Below, piece after piece: positions 1 through 9,174 of a stretch of 17,500 bases of DNA (its first letter is position 1; every line of letters starts with the position of its first letter). Both the position numbers and the translations under genes were made by a program. The stretch lies in contig NC_135569.1 in assembly GCF_964340395.1 (NCBI RefSeq), forward strand, positions 12,308,519 to 12,326,018. Reading direction: 5' to 3'. The notes under the pieces are model-generated. The model had not been told where the DNA came from, searched no databases, and saw only the letters and a program-made list of their open reading frames with translations. Source of the stretch: Glandiceps talaboti. Taxonomy: Eukaryota; Hemichordata; Enteropneusta; Spengelidae.

Positions 1-1032
1 AGACTCGCGTCTCTCCTTTAACTTTGACGCGTCTTCAACGACGGAAAATTTTACAGAATTCTTACTTTCTTCCGTGCTTCCATCAGATTGTCTGTTCAGG
101 TTATTTTCCCCTTCTTGTAAGCGATTCTCCGATGAACTTCTAGACGTTACTTGTTCGTCACTAAAGCTACTGTTAGATTTAAGTATTCCTTTCGGAGAGT
201 TGTCGCCCGACGACTTTAACTCGTCATTTGCACGTTGTTGAAAATCATCAGATTTATGAACACTAGATTTTCTCTCCCCACGCTTCCTCCTTTGTTTTTC
301 CCTCCCCTCGCCGTCGTCGTCACCCCGTGTGTGCTTGGCCCCTTCTCTCGTTACTCCGTTCATCATACCAGTTGATAGTTCCGCTGCTGACTGTTTGTGG
401 CTCGCTTTATGATAACCGTTAGTATATGTTTCGCTCCCATCTTCATACTCTTTTACACTTCTGTGTTTTCGCGACCTTTTGTCGTTCTTTTTCACCTCTG
501 AGTAATATTCGTCTCCATCTTTTAAATTACCGTCGTCGTGTTCTTTCCGGCCCCTTCTCTCCTTCTTTGCTCTGTGTCTTTCTCGAATCTCTCTCTCATT
601 GTTGTCATTACCATGAGCCTTCTCTCTTTCCTCTCTCGATTTCTGTGATTTTTTTCGTTTCTCCCTACGTTTTTCTCCACGTTCTGCACCATTATCCAAA
701 GTATCATCTTCAACGGCGCCGCGTTCTCTTTCTTTTTTCTTCTTCCTACGTTTTTCTTTGCGTTTTTCCCTCCGTTCAGTATCATCACCTTTCGTGTACG
801 ATTCTATCACTATGGCTTCACCTTCACTCATACTTGACCGTCTGTAATACGGTCTATCTTCATCGGGCTCCCTTCGCGATTCTTCCGGGAGAACATAACT
901 TTCAACTCCGACAACATGACTTCTGTTTCCGTCCTCGTGTTTCCTTTTTTCTTTCGATCTTTTCTTACCCTCTTTGTGTTTCTTGGGGACTTCAACTGTC
1001 GTGACAATGGCTTCTGCCGCGTCGCTATCCAT
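1..1032 (-). CDS. N-terminal part of a highly charged Lys/Arg/Glu-rich protein, unknown family (runs off the window)
   Basis: Reading leftwards from an ATG at 1032-1030, the frame stays open for 344 codons to the window edge with no stop; a stretch this long is very unlikely by chance. I do not recognise the family. Residues about 17-31 and 86-104 are dense in K, R and E (for example KRKEKRRKKKK near 90-100), and a similar block recurs at about 117-138 and 146-164. These could act as nuclear localisation signals or charged helices. A motif of basic residues, then (H/Y)(E/D)DG and downstream tyrosines recurs near 29-46, 161-177 and 189-207. Residues 282-285 are GILK, fitting the SILK-type docking motif of protein phosphatase 1. 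SVKF lies about 42 residues later but is not a strict RVxF site because the basic residue is too far upstream. No signal peptide or membrane segment is visible in this part. The region is richer in CpG than the flanking DNA. Protein identity beyond residue 344 is unknown. Confidence 0.85.
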   Translation of the reverse strand, partial: MDSDAAEAIVTTVEVPKKHKEGKKRSKEKRKHEDGNRSHVVGVESYVLPEESRREPDEDRPYYRRSSMSEGEAIVIESYTKGDDTERREKRKEKRRKKKKERERGAVEDDTLDNGAERGEKRREKRKKSQKSREEREKAHGNDNNEREIRERHRAKKERRGRKEHDDGNLKDGDEYYSEVKKNDKRSRKHRSVKEYEDGSETYTNGYHKASHKQSAAELSTGMMNGVTREGAKHTRGDDDGEGREKQRRKRGERKSSVHKSDDFQQRANDELKSSGDNSPKGILKSNSSFSDEQVTSRSSSENRLQEGENNLNRQSDGSTEESKNSVKFSVVEDASKLKERRES

Positions 1033-1110
1033 CCTGAGAATGGGGTGTGAATATGAGTTGTAAACTACCAGCTAGAATTGGTGAGAATCACTCGTCAAGT
1101 GTCTTTATAT
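1033..1110 (-). promoter_or_regulatory. 5' flank of the left gene: TATA-like box or a splice acceptor
   Basis: Two readings are possible on the minus strand. (1) TATAAAG at 1109-1103 lies about 75 bases upstream of the ATG, a spacing that would give a short leader of roughly 45 bases and an unspliced first exon. (2) A pyrimidine-leaning run ending in TTCTCAG, with the AG at 1035-1034, sits directly before GATGG. It looks like a splice acceptor, in which case the 5' leader begins in an upstream exon. The sequence alone does not decide between them. Confidence 0.4.
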
Positions 1111-1847
1111 TAAAATCCCTCTGTGCCGCAATAGTTCTGTTGAAAAAACGCACAAACAATACACTTTTAGTTCACTGTAAAGAAATAACTCATTAAGTAA
1201 AACCTACTTATTCTTTCGACTTTACATGCGTTTTATTTTTTTGTAAAAGGACGAACCTGAAAAGACAAGTACCTCGTTAATCTACATTCCTGTATTGATA
1301 TATTAGCCACACAGAGAGTTCATCAAGTTTTATTGTAATACTTGAAATCCGTTTTTGTCGCCATGGTGTGTGAATCGACTCGAGAACAATGTAATCAACA
1401 AATGTGCGTACGGAAAACATGTCTTTGCGTCAGGAGTGACACAACTAAACCGAAATTACACGGTGCCAGACGTTCATAAAACAATAAATTGCGCAATGAC
1501 TTTAAATATGTTGTTGTTTTCTGTAACTTTGTAGGGACAGTTTTTTAACTGTAGGACTAAAACAAACCGTTATAAAATATTTCAGTTATCCAAGTTCCTG
1601 TGTTTACGGTACAATTCTGTTCCCGAGGCGTGAAACTTACCCCTCACTACTGTAAGTAAGGTCAAATGTTATCCCCTGAGGCATTAGAGGTGACGCCATC
1701 GAAAAAGTAACACAACGTCAGTCATACCATTGAGACACTGGGTACTGATCAACCATGGCAGTAGAGGGGCATATAACGTTAACCCTATCAATTACATGTG
1801 ATGATGAGTCTAAAATGCATAGTCTGTGTTTAGTAATATCAAAACCC
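1111..1847. other. Non-coding, upstream of the left gene
   Basis: No open frame with coding character on either strand. The stretch is AT-rich unique sequence and could include upstream promoter or leader exons of the minus-strand gene at 1-1032. I see no further motif I would defend. Confidence 0.5.
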
Positions 1848-1887
1848 CTACCTACCTACCTACCTACCTACTCACACAAACGCATGC

Positions 1888-1924
<37 letters not shown>

Positions 1925-2031
1925 GAGACATACACACACGCGCGCACGCACGCACACACACATACACACACACACACACACATACATACATACATACATA
2001 CATACATACATACATACATACATACATACAT

Positions 2032-2062
<31 letters not shown>

Positions 2063-2136
2063 TACATACATACATACATACATACATACATACATACATA
2101 CATACATACATACATACTTACATACATACATACATA
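1848..2136. repeat. Compound microsatellite CTAC / CAGA / CA / CATA
   Basis: Consecutive blocks read on the plus strand: (CTAC)n at about 1848-1871, (CAGA)n at about 1888-1925, a CA tract with CG interruptions at about 1929-1980, (CATA)n at about 1981-2050, a short CA block, then (CATA)n again to about 2136. Long open frames in all registers here (poly-IHTY, poly-MYVC) are products of the repeat, not genes. Confidence 0.97.
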
Positions 2137-3448
2137 TGGTAACGGCTGTCTTTTGAGTACATAGAAATCAAAGGCGACAGTGGGACGGGCGAGTAAATAT
2201 GCCCATCGCATTAAGTATGTAGTCACTTCTTTAGAAGATGCAATTATACACTGGTTATTGTACCGTTACCAAAAGCGACTTTGAAAGTGAAAAAAATGAA
2301 TCAAGGTTGTTACGTAACTGTGTTTGTGTGTACTCCGAGGTTTCACTGATTCACGTTAAGGTAGGTATATACGCGAAGGTAAAACTGACCCCAGTGCGGT
2401 ATGCCATTGTGCTATAGTTACCTGAGTTGATAGACAAATCTCCCGGCCACCTTGCTGTATGTGACCGGTTGATCTGAGGCCAAACAGAACACCTCTCTAC
2501 AACTCTGTACTACCTCACACGACAATCTGTTCTAGGCCGTGCTTAATCGATGTACACTTCTAAACCCCAGGCGTCCCTTACAATACAAGACGACCCTTAT
2601 CATGTGCTTATTTTCTCACAACATAATATCACAAATCACTGCTGGGGTATAATCATAAACCAGAATTAAAATGAAAAATATTAGAGTAATAATGCAAGGA
2701 CGTTAAACCTTACATACCGTACTGTCATTTACGCTCGGGGACGTTTATATGATACCATGTAGTCATGGCAACGGTCGGCTGACGCAGATACACGTACAGA
2801 TACGGCGATGAACGTTTCAAGATAGCACATACCTAAGACATACTGTTTATTACTATATGCCTAAAGGTGCTCATTAATGTTACGTAATCTTACAATTCTA
2901 CCTAGCCTTTAACTGTGTCTGTAAAAGTCACTATTGGCGAGGCTCGTTAAAGGGATGGCTTCAGACATTGTGCAACTGCAGACATCAGACTGTGGCAAAA
3001 TGAAACATGTTACAAACAGGAAAAGTAAATAACTACATTGGGTGGAAATAACACTTGACTCAGCACCTTGGAAGTACAGAGACTTGTATTACATTCTATC
3101 ATTTGATAAGAACATAAAAGTTCACTTTTACTAACAAATTTTAAATTCCCTTGCCATTTCATGTACACACATAAAGAGGCCATAAAACTATTCTTATCGA
3201 ACCATGGTGTGTACTATACATGTTACAAGTCTCGGCTGTTCCAACATGCTGAGCGAAGTGTTAATCCAATTAATTTGTTTACTTTCCCTGTATGTAACAG
3301 GTCCACGGTTTGATGTCAGCAGTTGTGTAGAATTGTAATCTATCGCTACCCAGGATAAATACGTATCACATATTGCCAGATGTCGTGAATGTTTCCTACC
3401 CCTCCAAGAAGCACAACGGACAGAGATAAATCAACAGACTAATGCTTG
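2137..3448. other. Non-coding unique sequence with one X-box match
   Basis: No plausible coding frame. The stretch is AT-rich with no clear repeat. The one motif of note is the RFX-type site at 2759-2772, listed separately. Confidence 0.5.
2759..2772 (+). promoter_or_regulatory. RFX X-box consensus match
   Basis: GTAGTCATGGCAAC fits the 14-base X-box pattern GTHNYYATRRNAAC bound by RFX/DAF-19 factors in animals. It is followed at about 2779 by TGACGC, a CRE-like half site. Function is inferred from motif only. Confidence 0.35.
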
Positions 3449-3481
3449 TACATACATACATACATACATACATACATACAT

Positions 3482-3516
<35 letters not shown>

Positions 3517-3525
3517 TACACACGC
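3449..3525. repeat. Compound microsatellite CATA then CA
   Basis: (CATA)n at about 3449-3500 runs into (CA)n to about 3525 on the plus strand, in the same orientation as the arrays near 1981 and 12931. Confidence 0.95.
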
Positions 3526-4029
3526 AGACCTCTGGCTCTTTTCACCTTATAAACTATATATAGATATTAATGCATCTTTATTCTTCTCAATATCACGGTA
3601 AACGTGATTGAAACCATGAAATAATCACGTGACTGAGATAGACTAGTAAATTCGAGGCATGGAATTTGTGTTTTACCTAGGTAAGAGACAACACCCCAAA
3701 TAACTGATCAAGATCGATTTGTACATGAAATATAACAAGACAGAATGAATGATCATTTCCTTTGAACAAAATCATTATTTCATTTTTATTCTCCTAATGG
3801 TAATAAATAATCTTTCATCGCGTTCATAAAGAGCTTTTCTGCCCTGAGGAAAAGTGATTAATTCCAGAGATCGTAAATCCAATTTAAATTCGCCCGATTC
3901 ATTAATATTTAATGTTTTTTTTACTTTGCATCAATATCATCAACTCATTCGGGAACGTCTGTCTTGAATACAAATATAGCCTTGTTATTATAATTTGTGT
4001 CTTCGATAATTTATCACTGGAATTGTCCC

Positions 4030-4066
4030 TGACGTCACAAGGTGACGTGGCTGTTACTATGGTTAC
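4030..4066. promoter_or_regulatory. CRE palindrome next to an RFX X-box match
   Basis: TGACGTCA at 4030-4037 is a perfect cAMP response element palindrome, with a second TGACG half site at 4043-4047. GTTACTATGGTTAC at 4053-4066 read on the minus strand fits GTHNYYATRRNAAC. In vertebrate MHC class II promoters RFX and CREB sites sit side by side as X and X2 boxes. Here the pairing is only a motif observation, with no gene nearby. Confidence 0.35.
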
Positions 4067-4270
4067 ATGATGCTAGAATGGTAACACAAAATTGTTATTT
4101 CGAATAACTACGATGTCTATTAATTAATCGCGTTTCAAGGAAATGAACGCAGTGTGGGGCACTTTTTTTTAATTTGTTTTAAATTTTTCATCTTTTTTTT
4201 TTTTACAGATAAACGCGGTTGACATTTACAAGAACACCACATCTAAAACATTGTCTGAATGTAAAATTAA

Positions 4271-4322
4271 ACCATGCGTGGTTCTTCTCTTCTCGGCCAA
4301 GTGAGCACAGACCATGCATGGT
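4271..4322. repeat. Two copies of a 12-bp palindrome, 40 bp apart
   Basis: ACCATGCGTGGT at 4271-4282 and the perfect palindrome ACCATGCATGGT at 4311-4322 differ at one base and are exactly 40 bases apart. Each could bind a dimeric factor. No function is known to me. Confidence 0.6.
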
Positions 4323-4396
4323 TTTTTTCATTATTTTTTCGGAAACCAGTAACCCTGTTGGTTCATATAATATCTATATATAACTAAGTACATATT

Positions 4397-4424
4397 AAAT
4401 AAATAAATAAATAAATAAATAAAT
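4397..4424. repeat. (AAAT)n microsatellite
   Basis: About seven uninterrupted AAAT units. Confidence 0.95.
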
Positions 4425-4638
4425 GCTATATGTGTACACTGATGATGTGATTACCAATAGTGTTTATAGCGCACTGTAGTGACTATTCCGTTCGTTTTGC
4501 AGCTCGATATAATGGTATCAAACATCCTATAGGTACATGACATCAACCACTAGTGATAATTAGTATGATGGATTGAACCTACTGAAGCAGCTCAACAAAG
4601 CCTTAGCGAAAGATCTTGACCAGAAACACTTTACTGTT

Positions 4639-4697
<59 letters not shown>

Positions 4698-4734
4698 ATA
4701 TGTACGCGTTTACAACAACAACAACAGTAACATC

Positions 4735-4770
<36 letters not shown>
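4639..4770. repeat. Compound microsatellite TA / TG / AAC
   Basis: (TA)n at about 4639-4662 passes directly into (TG)n at about 4662-4696. After a 15-base gap comes an AAC array at about 4712-4770 with one interruption near 4727-4734. The poly-Asn frame across it is a repeat artefact. Confidence 0.96.
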
Positions 4771-4771
<1 letters not shown>

Positions 4772-6321
4772 TATAAAATCTAAAAACATTCCACCAATCT
4801 AAAGTGACATCATCACAGAAGGTGGACAGTTAGATGTACATAACTTAGTACAAAGTACTTTCACACCTGAATTTACATATATTGAAGCTAACCTTTTAAC
4901 ACCTCTGGTTATACTCAACACCTCCAGTAAAATTTGAATCATTCTGTCATATCCAGTTAGACACTGAAGCACAAATGATTTGTTTGAAACTGTTTCTCAA
5001 TCAAAAGTGGAAGAAGATATTTTGTGTATGAATACAAGTATATTAATTATTACGTTTGTTATCAATTCACTTATACACCGAATATGATTACTAGAAATCT
5101 TATCAGAATTATTATGACGTAATATAAATGTATGTGATCACTTTGTATACACCCAGTAATAGATCAATATTATCAGTGAGTCTATATTTTCTTATCAGGA
5201 GATATAGAGAATTACATAGTAGTGTACTCAATATAAAAACATGTACACCTGAACGGATCGATGGCCTGAGGCACTGAGCTATATTCTAAACACCATTTTA
5301 GGAAGTTAAGAGAGACGTAGTGTAAACCACTTAGAAAACGACTTCTACCCTAGGCTATGATAAGCGTCATAGACGTACACACTTTTCGCAAGGTGCAAGC
5401 TTGTCTAAACTCCATTTTATTTTATTTTAAAGGAGATCAAATCTGAAAAGGGGACACTGTGAAACAATCGTAGAGGAATACATGGCTACTACGTATACTG
5501 GGTGAAATCATTCGGAACGTGTACTTATTAGATATCATTGTCTCCAATAGTTGTAATTGTTCTGTCAAGTAATATACGAGTGACTTAAGGGGCCTTGTCA
5601 CTACTTCCCTATCGACTCGTAGAACAAAATCCTTAGGTTACACAAGTATTTGCCGGTTGAAATACAGGGGAATAAGATAATTATGCACCCAGGCAAAATT
5701 CATGAAAAATCCGGTGACTTGGAACGATTTTACTCATGTGTCGAGCACCACAGAATCAAGTTTTCGTGACGTCGCACAATGTATGTTGAACCTATATTTT
5801 TTGTTCGAACGCATTCAACCGAGATTGTATGTGGTAAGATGCGGAAAACGTAACAACTATATTGCAGACCCCTGTAGATAGTGATCTGAGGTCACGTGGA
5901 CATTTCGCAGCATTTGGTCTGTTGCTGATAGGTATTTTAATCACGATGCAAATAAAGCGTAATTTTAAACCTCCAAATGGTCAGAGAGCTCGAGTCGTTC
6001 AGGATTGCTATAACATTACCAACGTGTTAACATATTAACGAAGCTTATTTTGTGAGCCTAACAGCCTTTCTGTCGCCAATATATCACGATGACAATGGCG
6101 ATGTTACAATTAGCACATTGACTCGGAAACTCAACATGCAGTTTATGTTTCAGTGTAATTTCGAACACCATATCTGTCAGAGATGCTGTAATCATTCCGA
6201 CATTAATCTTGATAAACTATACATCTGTGCATGTCTTGTTGACCATGACTGGAAGCCATATTGCTACTCTAATCTGATCGAAGTATTTAGAGAGTTAGAA
6301 TATATTATTTCTTTTACGTTA
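4771..6321. other. Non-coding, nothing recognised
   Basis: AT-rich sequence without repeats or motifs that I can support. A 127-codon open frame begins at a GTG at 6052 and continues past this stretch. It has no family resemblance and is most likely chance. Confidence 0.45.
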
Positions 6322-6339
6322 CTGTTTCCATGGAAACAG
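6322..6339. promoter_or_regulatory. Perfect 18-bp palindrome containing an X-box match
   Basis: CTGTTTCCATGGAAACAG is its own reverse complement. Its inner 14 bases, 6324-6337, fit the RFX consensus GTHNYYATRRNAAC. RFX proteins bind such inverted half sites as dimers. Confidence 0.4.
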
Positions 6340-6966
6340 ATTTATTTTCTTGTAGTAACAGTACACGTGCTGCATCACGGTCACGTACCAGTGCGTATCA
6401 TCCTTGGGCTTTCATGTTCTAAATACACATTTTAGTTTCAGCCTTCTCGTTGTCGCGGTGAGTGCAATGTAAATGACATTCTCAGGACAACTATTCAACT
6501 GCAGCTCTCGAGTGAGACTGGTGGTGTGAAAGGTCACCACACAATCACACAAAGACGGGAGCACTGGGAACGTTACAATCCAAAATATATGTACAAATTT
6601 ATCAATGCCTACTTTGCTTGAAAAAATATACAGAAATCGTTCTTCTCTAATCAGCCGTGAAAGAGGGACAAGAGGGACTACACCTAGAAAGGGGGTTTTA
6701 AAAGTAAACAAAATATCCGTGACCATATTGAATCAAAGTGTTGTTTTTTTCTTGAGCAGTTTGATTCGGCAGGTGTCATTTTGGTATGGTTTAATCCCAC
6801 TAGGAGTGTCTTGTTGTATGGTTTATTGTACTTTAAAGATTAATGAGCCGATCTGAGTTTTGCCTCGAGCCTTCAGTCCTTAGATTAGCATATTTACATA
6901 GGCGCATGTTCGTTCACATACTTATTTGAGAGATTTGACTTGATGTAGATATAATGAAAATCACGA
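6340..6966. other. Non-coding, nothing recognised
   Basis: Two short opposing open frames (6412-6726 minus, 6605-6856 plus) overlap each other and resemble no family. I treat both as chance. No repeat is seen. Confidence 0.4.
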
Positions 6967-7260
6967 GACCTGAAGCAAAATGTCGTCTGGATCGATAAAA
7001 ATCTTACAAACATTGCTACATTGTATCATCTGGATCTACAAAAAGTTACCCACATTGCTACATTTTATCGTCTGCTCATAAATATCTGTGTTGGTAAGAT
7101 TTTGTTTCACCAGAAGATGAAAAGCGGTAAGGTTGTTATTGAGTCAGATGATAAAATGTAGCACTCACGGTTGTTGATAAGAACGCTGTTGAGCCAGACA
7201 ATAAAATGTAACAATGTTGGTAAGATTTTTGTTGAGCCAGACGTCATTTTGTTTCAGGTC
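6967..7260. mobile_element. Fold-back (MITE-like) element, copy 1
   Basis: The left end starts GACCTGAAGCAAAATG and the right end is CATTTTGTTTCAGGTC, so the ends are imperfect inverted repeats; the similarity continues inwards for about 70 bases. Each arm is made of repeated units of about 43 bases with the core CTACATTTTATCGTCTG on the left and its reverse complement, for example GATAAAATGTAGCA, on the right. The units point towards each other, so one strand could fold into a long hairpin. No coding capacity is present, so any movement would need an enzyme from elsewhere. I do not see a clear target-site duplication. A second copy lies near 10842-11291. Confidence 0.7.
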
Positions 7261-8668
7261 AGTTAATTTTATTGTATCTTTGAGCTTTGTGTGACAATAC
7301 TATATGTATCAAGAACACGACAAATACATGCATGGTAGAATATTCACTATTTTGACCCGATAAGGGTAAATGAATCGCGACAATCACAAGTCAACAGTTC
7401 TGTTTCGTATTCATTTGGGGAAATGAACATTTGGATATAAGCCCGTGGGCAATAGTTTGTCCCGGATCACTGGACAACACATGTAGTTTAGCAAGTAGAC
7501 AACAGCCGCTAGCAGAAACAGAAACAGCGCGGAATACTCGCACACAGTTACAGTTTATTGTTTATTAACGATGCACAGTAAGGTAAAAATAGAGAGTCGA
7601 TTTTACGACTAAAGTGTCACTTCTAAGAGAGCTTGCCCCATCAATTGGTGAATCATTAGCTTTAGTAAACACCATCCATCACCGTTTGTAAATCGTCATT
7701 TATCCAATCTGAAATTTTCTCAACAGTATAAACCAATCGGTCTTGATAGTGGTTTTATGTTTGTGAGAATATTTTGCCATGGTACTATACATCGTTGTGT
7801 CTCTTTTTGAGATTTTTTTTCTGTGTGAGTTGTCATTTGAATTAAATTACTAGTTAGTGGTATGACTAACGTGTTTCCTATTCATATTCTGTTGATTTGG
7901 TTTCTAGGCGTTGCTTTATGATTCAACAAATCGACTTCTTTTATTAATAGTGTTTTTTAAAGTCATACACCCTAGGGTGTTCACTCCAACGGCTACGTTA
8001 AACACGTGCATTGTTTAGCTATAGTAAACCCATCATTGCTTCATTCAGTGGCTAATAGTCCTTCAAAGACCACCGTACGACGTACACACCTTGACTTGTG
8101 AGACAGTTCACAGAAGTCCGTGCTATCGACACCTCCTTGAGATGAAAGAGGAAAACTGTCTTTTTTACGGACTTAACAACATCATGTTTTCAATTCTGAA
8201 TTACAGATAAAAGACTCTACTGAAGTGCGAAAAATGTGGATAAAATCTCGTTTAGATGTACAATTTGCTCTAGTAGTAGATAATACACTTTTAGCTTTGG
8301 AGTGATAGGTTATTATAACTGCATTCATATTTTCCATTGACTCAATAAAAAATACCTCTCGGCAGCGTGTCTTGAACAAATATCGTAAAAAGGTCTGGTT
8401 TTACGACAATTGTTAACTGGTACAAAAATTCTTTGATTACGGTACACCCTGTCCTATTTATGACAAAACAAAATGAAAGCTTAAGACATAATGTACAACT
8501 AAAAGCAGGTTACTTGAAACACTTTCTAGGGCAGAGAACGCTATTAGACATAGCAATTGTCACCCACTTAGAATTCAGTAAATTCTTTCAATAAAGGTAA
8601 CGATCGATTTATTACGAAAGGTATACAGCTAATTACCCTGTCTGCATGACCCTACGATGAAAGGTCTG
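7261..8668. other. Non-coding, one short palindrome
   Basis: No plausible coding frame. ACACCCTAGGGTGT at 7967-7980 is a perfect 14-bp palindrome, about what chance allows in a window this size. The rest is AT-rich unique sequence. Confidence 0.45.
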
Positions 8669-8760
8669 GTAGTCATAGCAACAGTAGACGCGATACATTC
8701 GATAAGTGATCACTAAGGCGTAAAGCGCCAACAAATATTTAGGCGCCACTGCATGCTGGG
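8669..8760. promoter_or_regulatory. Cluster of promoter-type motifs (X-box, E2F-like, ZNF143/Staf-like)
   Basis: GTAGTCATAGCAAC at 8669-8682 fits the RFX X-box consensus. GCGCCAA at 8725-8731 is an E2F-like core read on the minus strand. GGCGCC is at 8742-8747. TGCATGCTGGG at 8750-8760 is the reverse of CCCAGCATGCA, the core of the ZNF143/Staf site. Four such motifs within 92 bases, in a locally GC-richer patch of an AT-rich region, suggest a promoter or enhancer. No transcript can be identified from the sequence. Confidence 0.35.
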
Positions 8761-8802
8761 CGAGAAGGATTTTTGTTTTTATCCTGGCCCAGGTTTTTTT
8801 TT
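8756..8802 (+). other. Two-part hairpin followed by a T-run
   Basis: CTGGGC at 8756-8761 pairs with GCCCAG at 8787-8792, and AGGAT at 8766-8770 pairs with ATCCT at 8781-8785, leaving a T-rich loop. Nine T follow at 8794-8802. A T-run of this sort would stop RNA polymerase III, but no box A or box B was seen upstream, so a small RNA gene is only a possibility. Confidence 0.3.
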
Positions 8803-9011
8803 AATGACTTGATAAGAATACGGTTTCAGGCACATATTGTATTTGCTTAGGACCATCAACACTAGGATATAATTTACAAGTGGTGATTAAATATTTTTTT
8901 TACATTTTTAATCCCCAAGATCTATTTCCGAATCAATAACAATGGAATAGTCAACACCATTCACTTTATGCTTTAAGCATAGACCCTACACCAACTATGC
9001 TTTAAGCTTTC
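8803..9011. other. Non-coding with a repeated TATGCTTTAAGC motif
   Basis: TATGCTTTAAGCATA at 8967-8981 is a near-perfect palindrome. Its first 12 bases recur at 8996-9007, 29 bases further on. Nothing else is seen. Confidence 0.5.
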
Positions 9012-9122
9012 TCGTTGTTGCTGTTGGTGGCAGTGTTAATGTTGCTGTTGTTGTTGTTGTTGTTGTCGTCGTCGTCGATGTTGTTGTTGTTGGTGGTGGT
9101 GATGCTGTTGTTGTTGTTGTTG

Positions 9123-9160
<38 letters not shown>

Positions 9161-9174
9161 GATGTTGTTGATGA
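9012..9174. repeat. Trinucleotide tract GTT / GTC / GGT / ATT
   Basis: A 3-base periodic tract: GTT-rich with GCT interruptions at about 9014-9066, (GTC)n at about 9066-9078, GTT and GGT units to about 9110, GTT to about 9127, then (ATT)n at about 9127-9160 and a GTT/GAT tail. A coding origin is unlikely because it reads as a patchwork of simple repeats. Confidence 0.93.

Larger units (their letters stand above)
3526..4396. other. Non-coding, with T-runs, palindromes and CRE/X-box sites
   Basis: No plausible coding frame. It holds T-rich runs at about 4165-4205, a paired palindrome at 4271-4322 and the CRE plus X-box pair at 4030-4066, all reported separately. The rest is AT-rich unique sequence. 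Confidence 0.5.

Noticed and set aside
1-60. SVKF as a full RVxF phosphatase 1 site
   Set aside because: The nearest basic residue is three positions before the Val, outside the strict motif, so only the GILK part is retained.
522-788. 88-codon Lys/Arg-rich frame on the minus strand
   Set aside because: It is another register of the same Lys/Arg/Glu-rich sequence. The main frame from 1032 passes straight through it.
426-1004. 192-codon plus-strand open frame starting at ATG 426
   Set aside because: It is antisense to the 344-codon minus-strand frame, which has the stronger coding character and reaches the window edge. The plus frame is a shadow of it.
1981-2136. CRISPR-like regular repeat
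   Set aside because: The unit is 4 bases with no unique spacers, so it is a microsatellite.
1755-2226. Several long frames encoding poly-IHTY or poly-MYVC
   Set aside because: They exist because CATA and CAGA arrays contain no stop codons in several registers.
4573-4776. 67-codon frame ending in poly-Asn
   Set aside because: It starts at TTG and is made mostly of TA, TG and AAC repeats.
6052-6435. 127-codon plus-strand frame with several Cys and His
   Set aside because: It starts at GTG, has no family resemblance, no AATAAA directly after the stop and no regular Cys/His spacing. The length is possible by chance in 17.5 kb.
7967-7980. Perfect 14-bp palindrome ACACCCTAGGGTGT
   Set aside because: About one perfect 14-bp palindrome is expected by chance in a window of this size.
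8640-8802. tRNA gene or tRNA-derived SINE ending at the T-run
   Set aside because: No box A or box B sequence and no cloverleaf could be found upstream.
9012-9174. Poly-Leu or poly-Gln coding repeat
   Set aside because: The tract is a patchwork of different trinucleotides with no coding sequence on either side.
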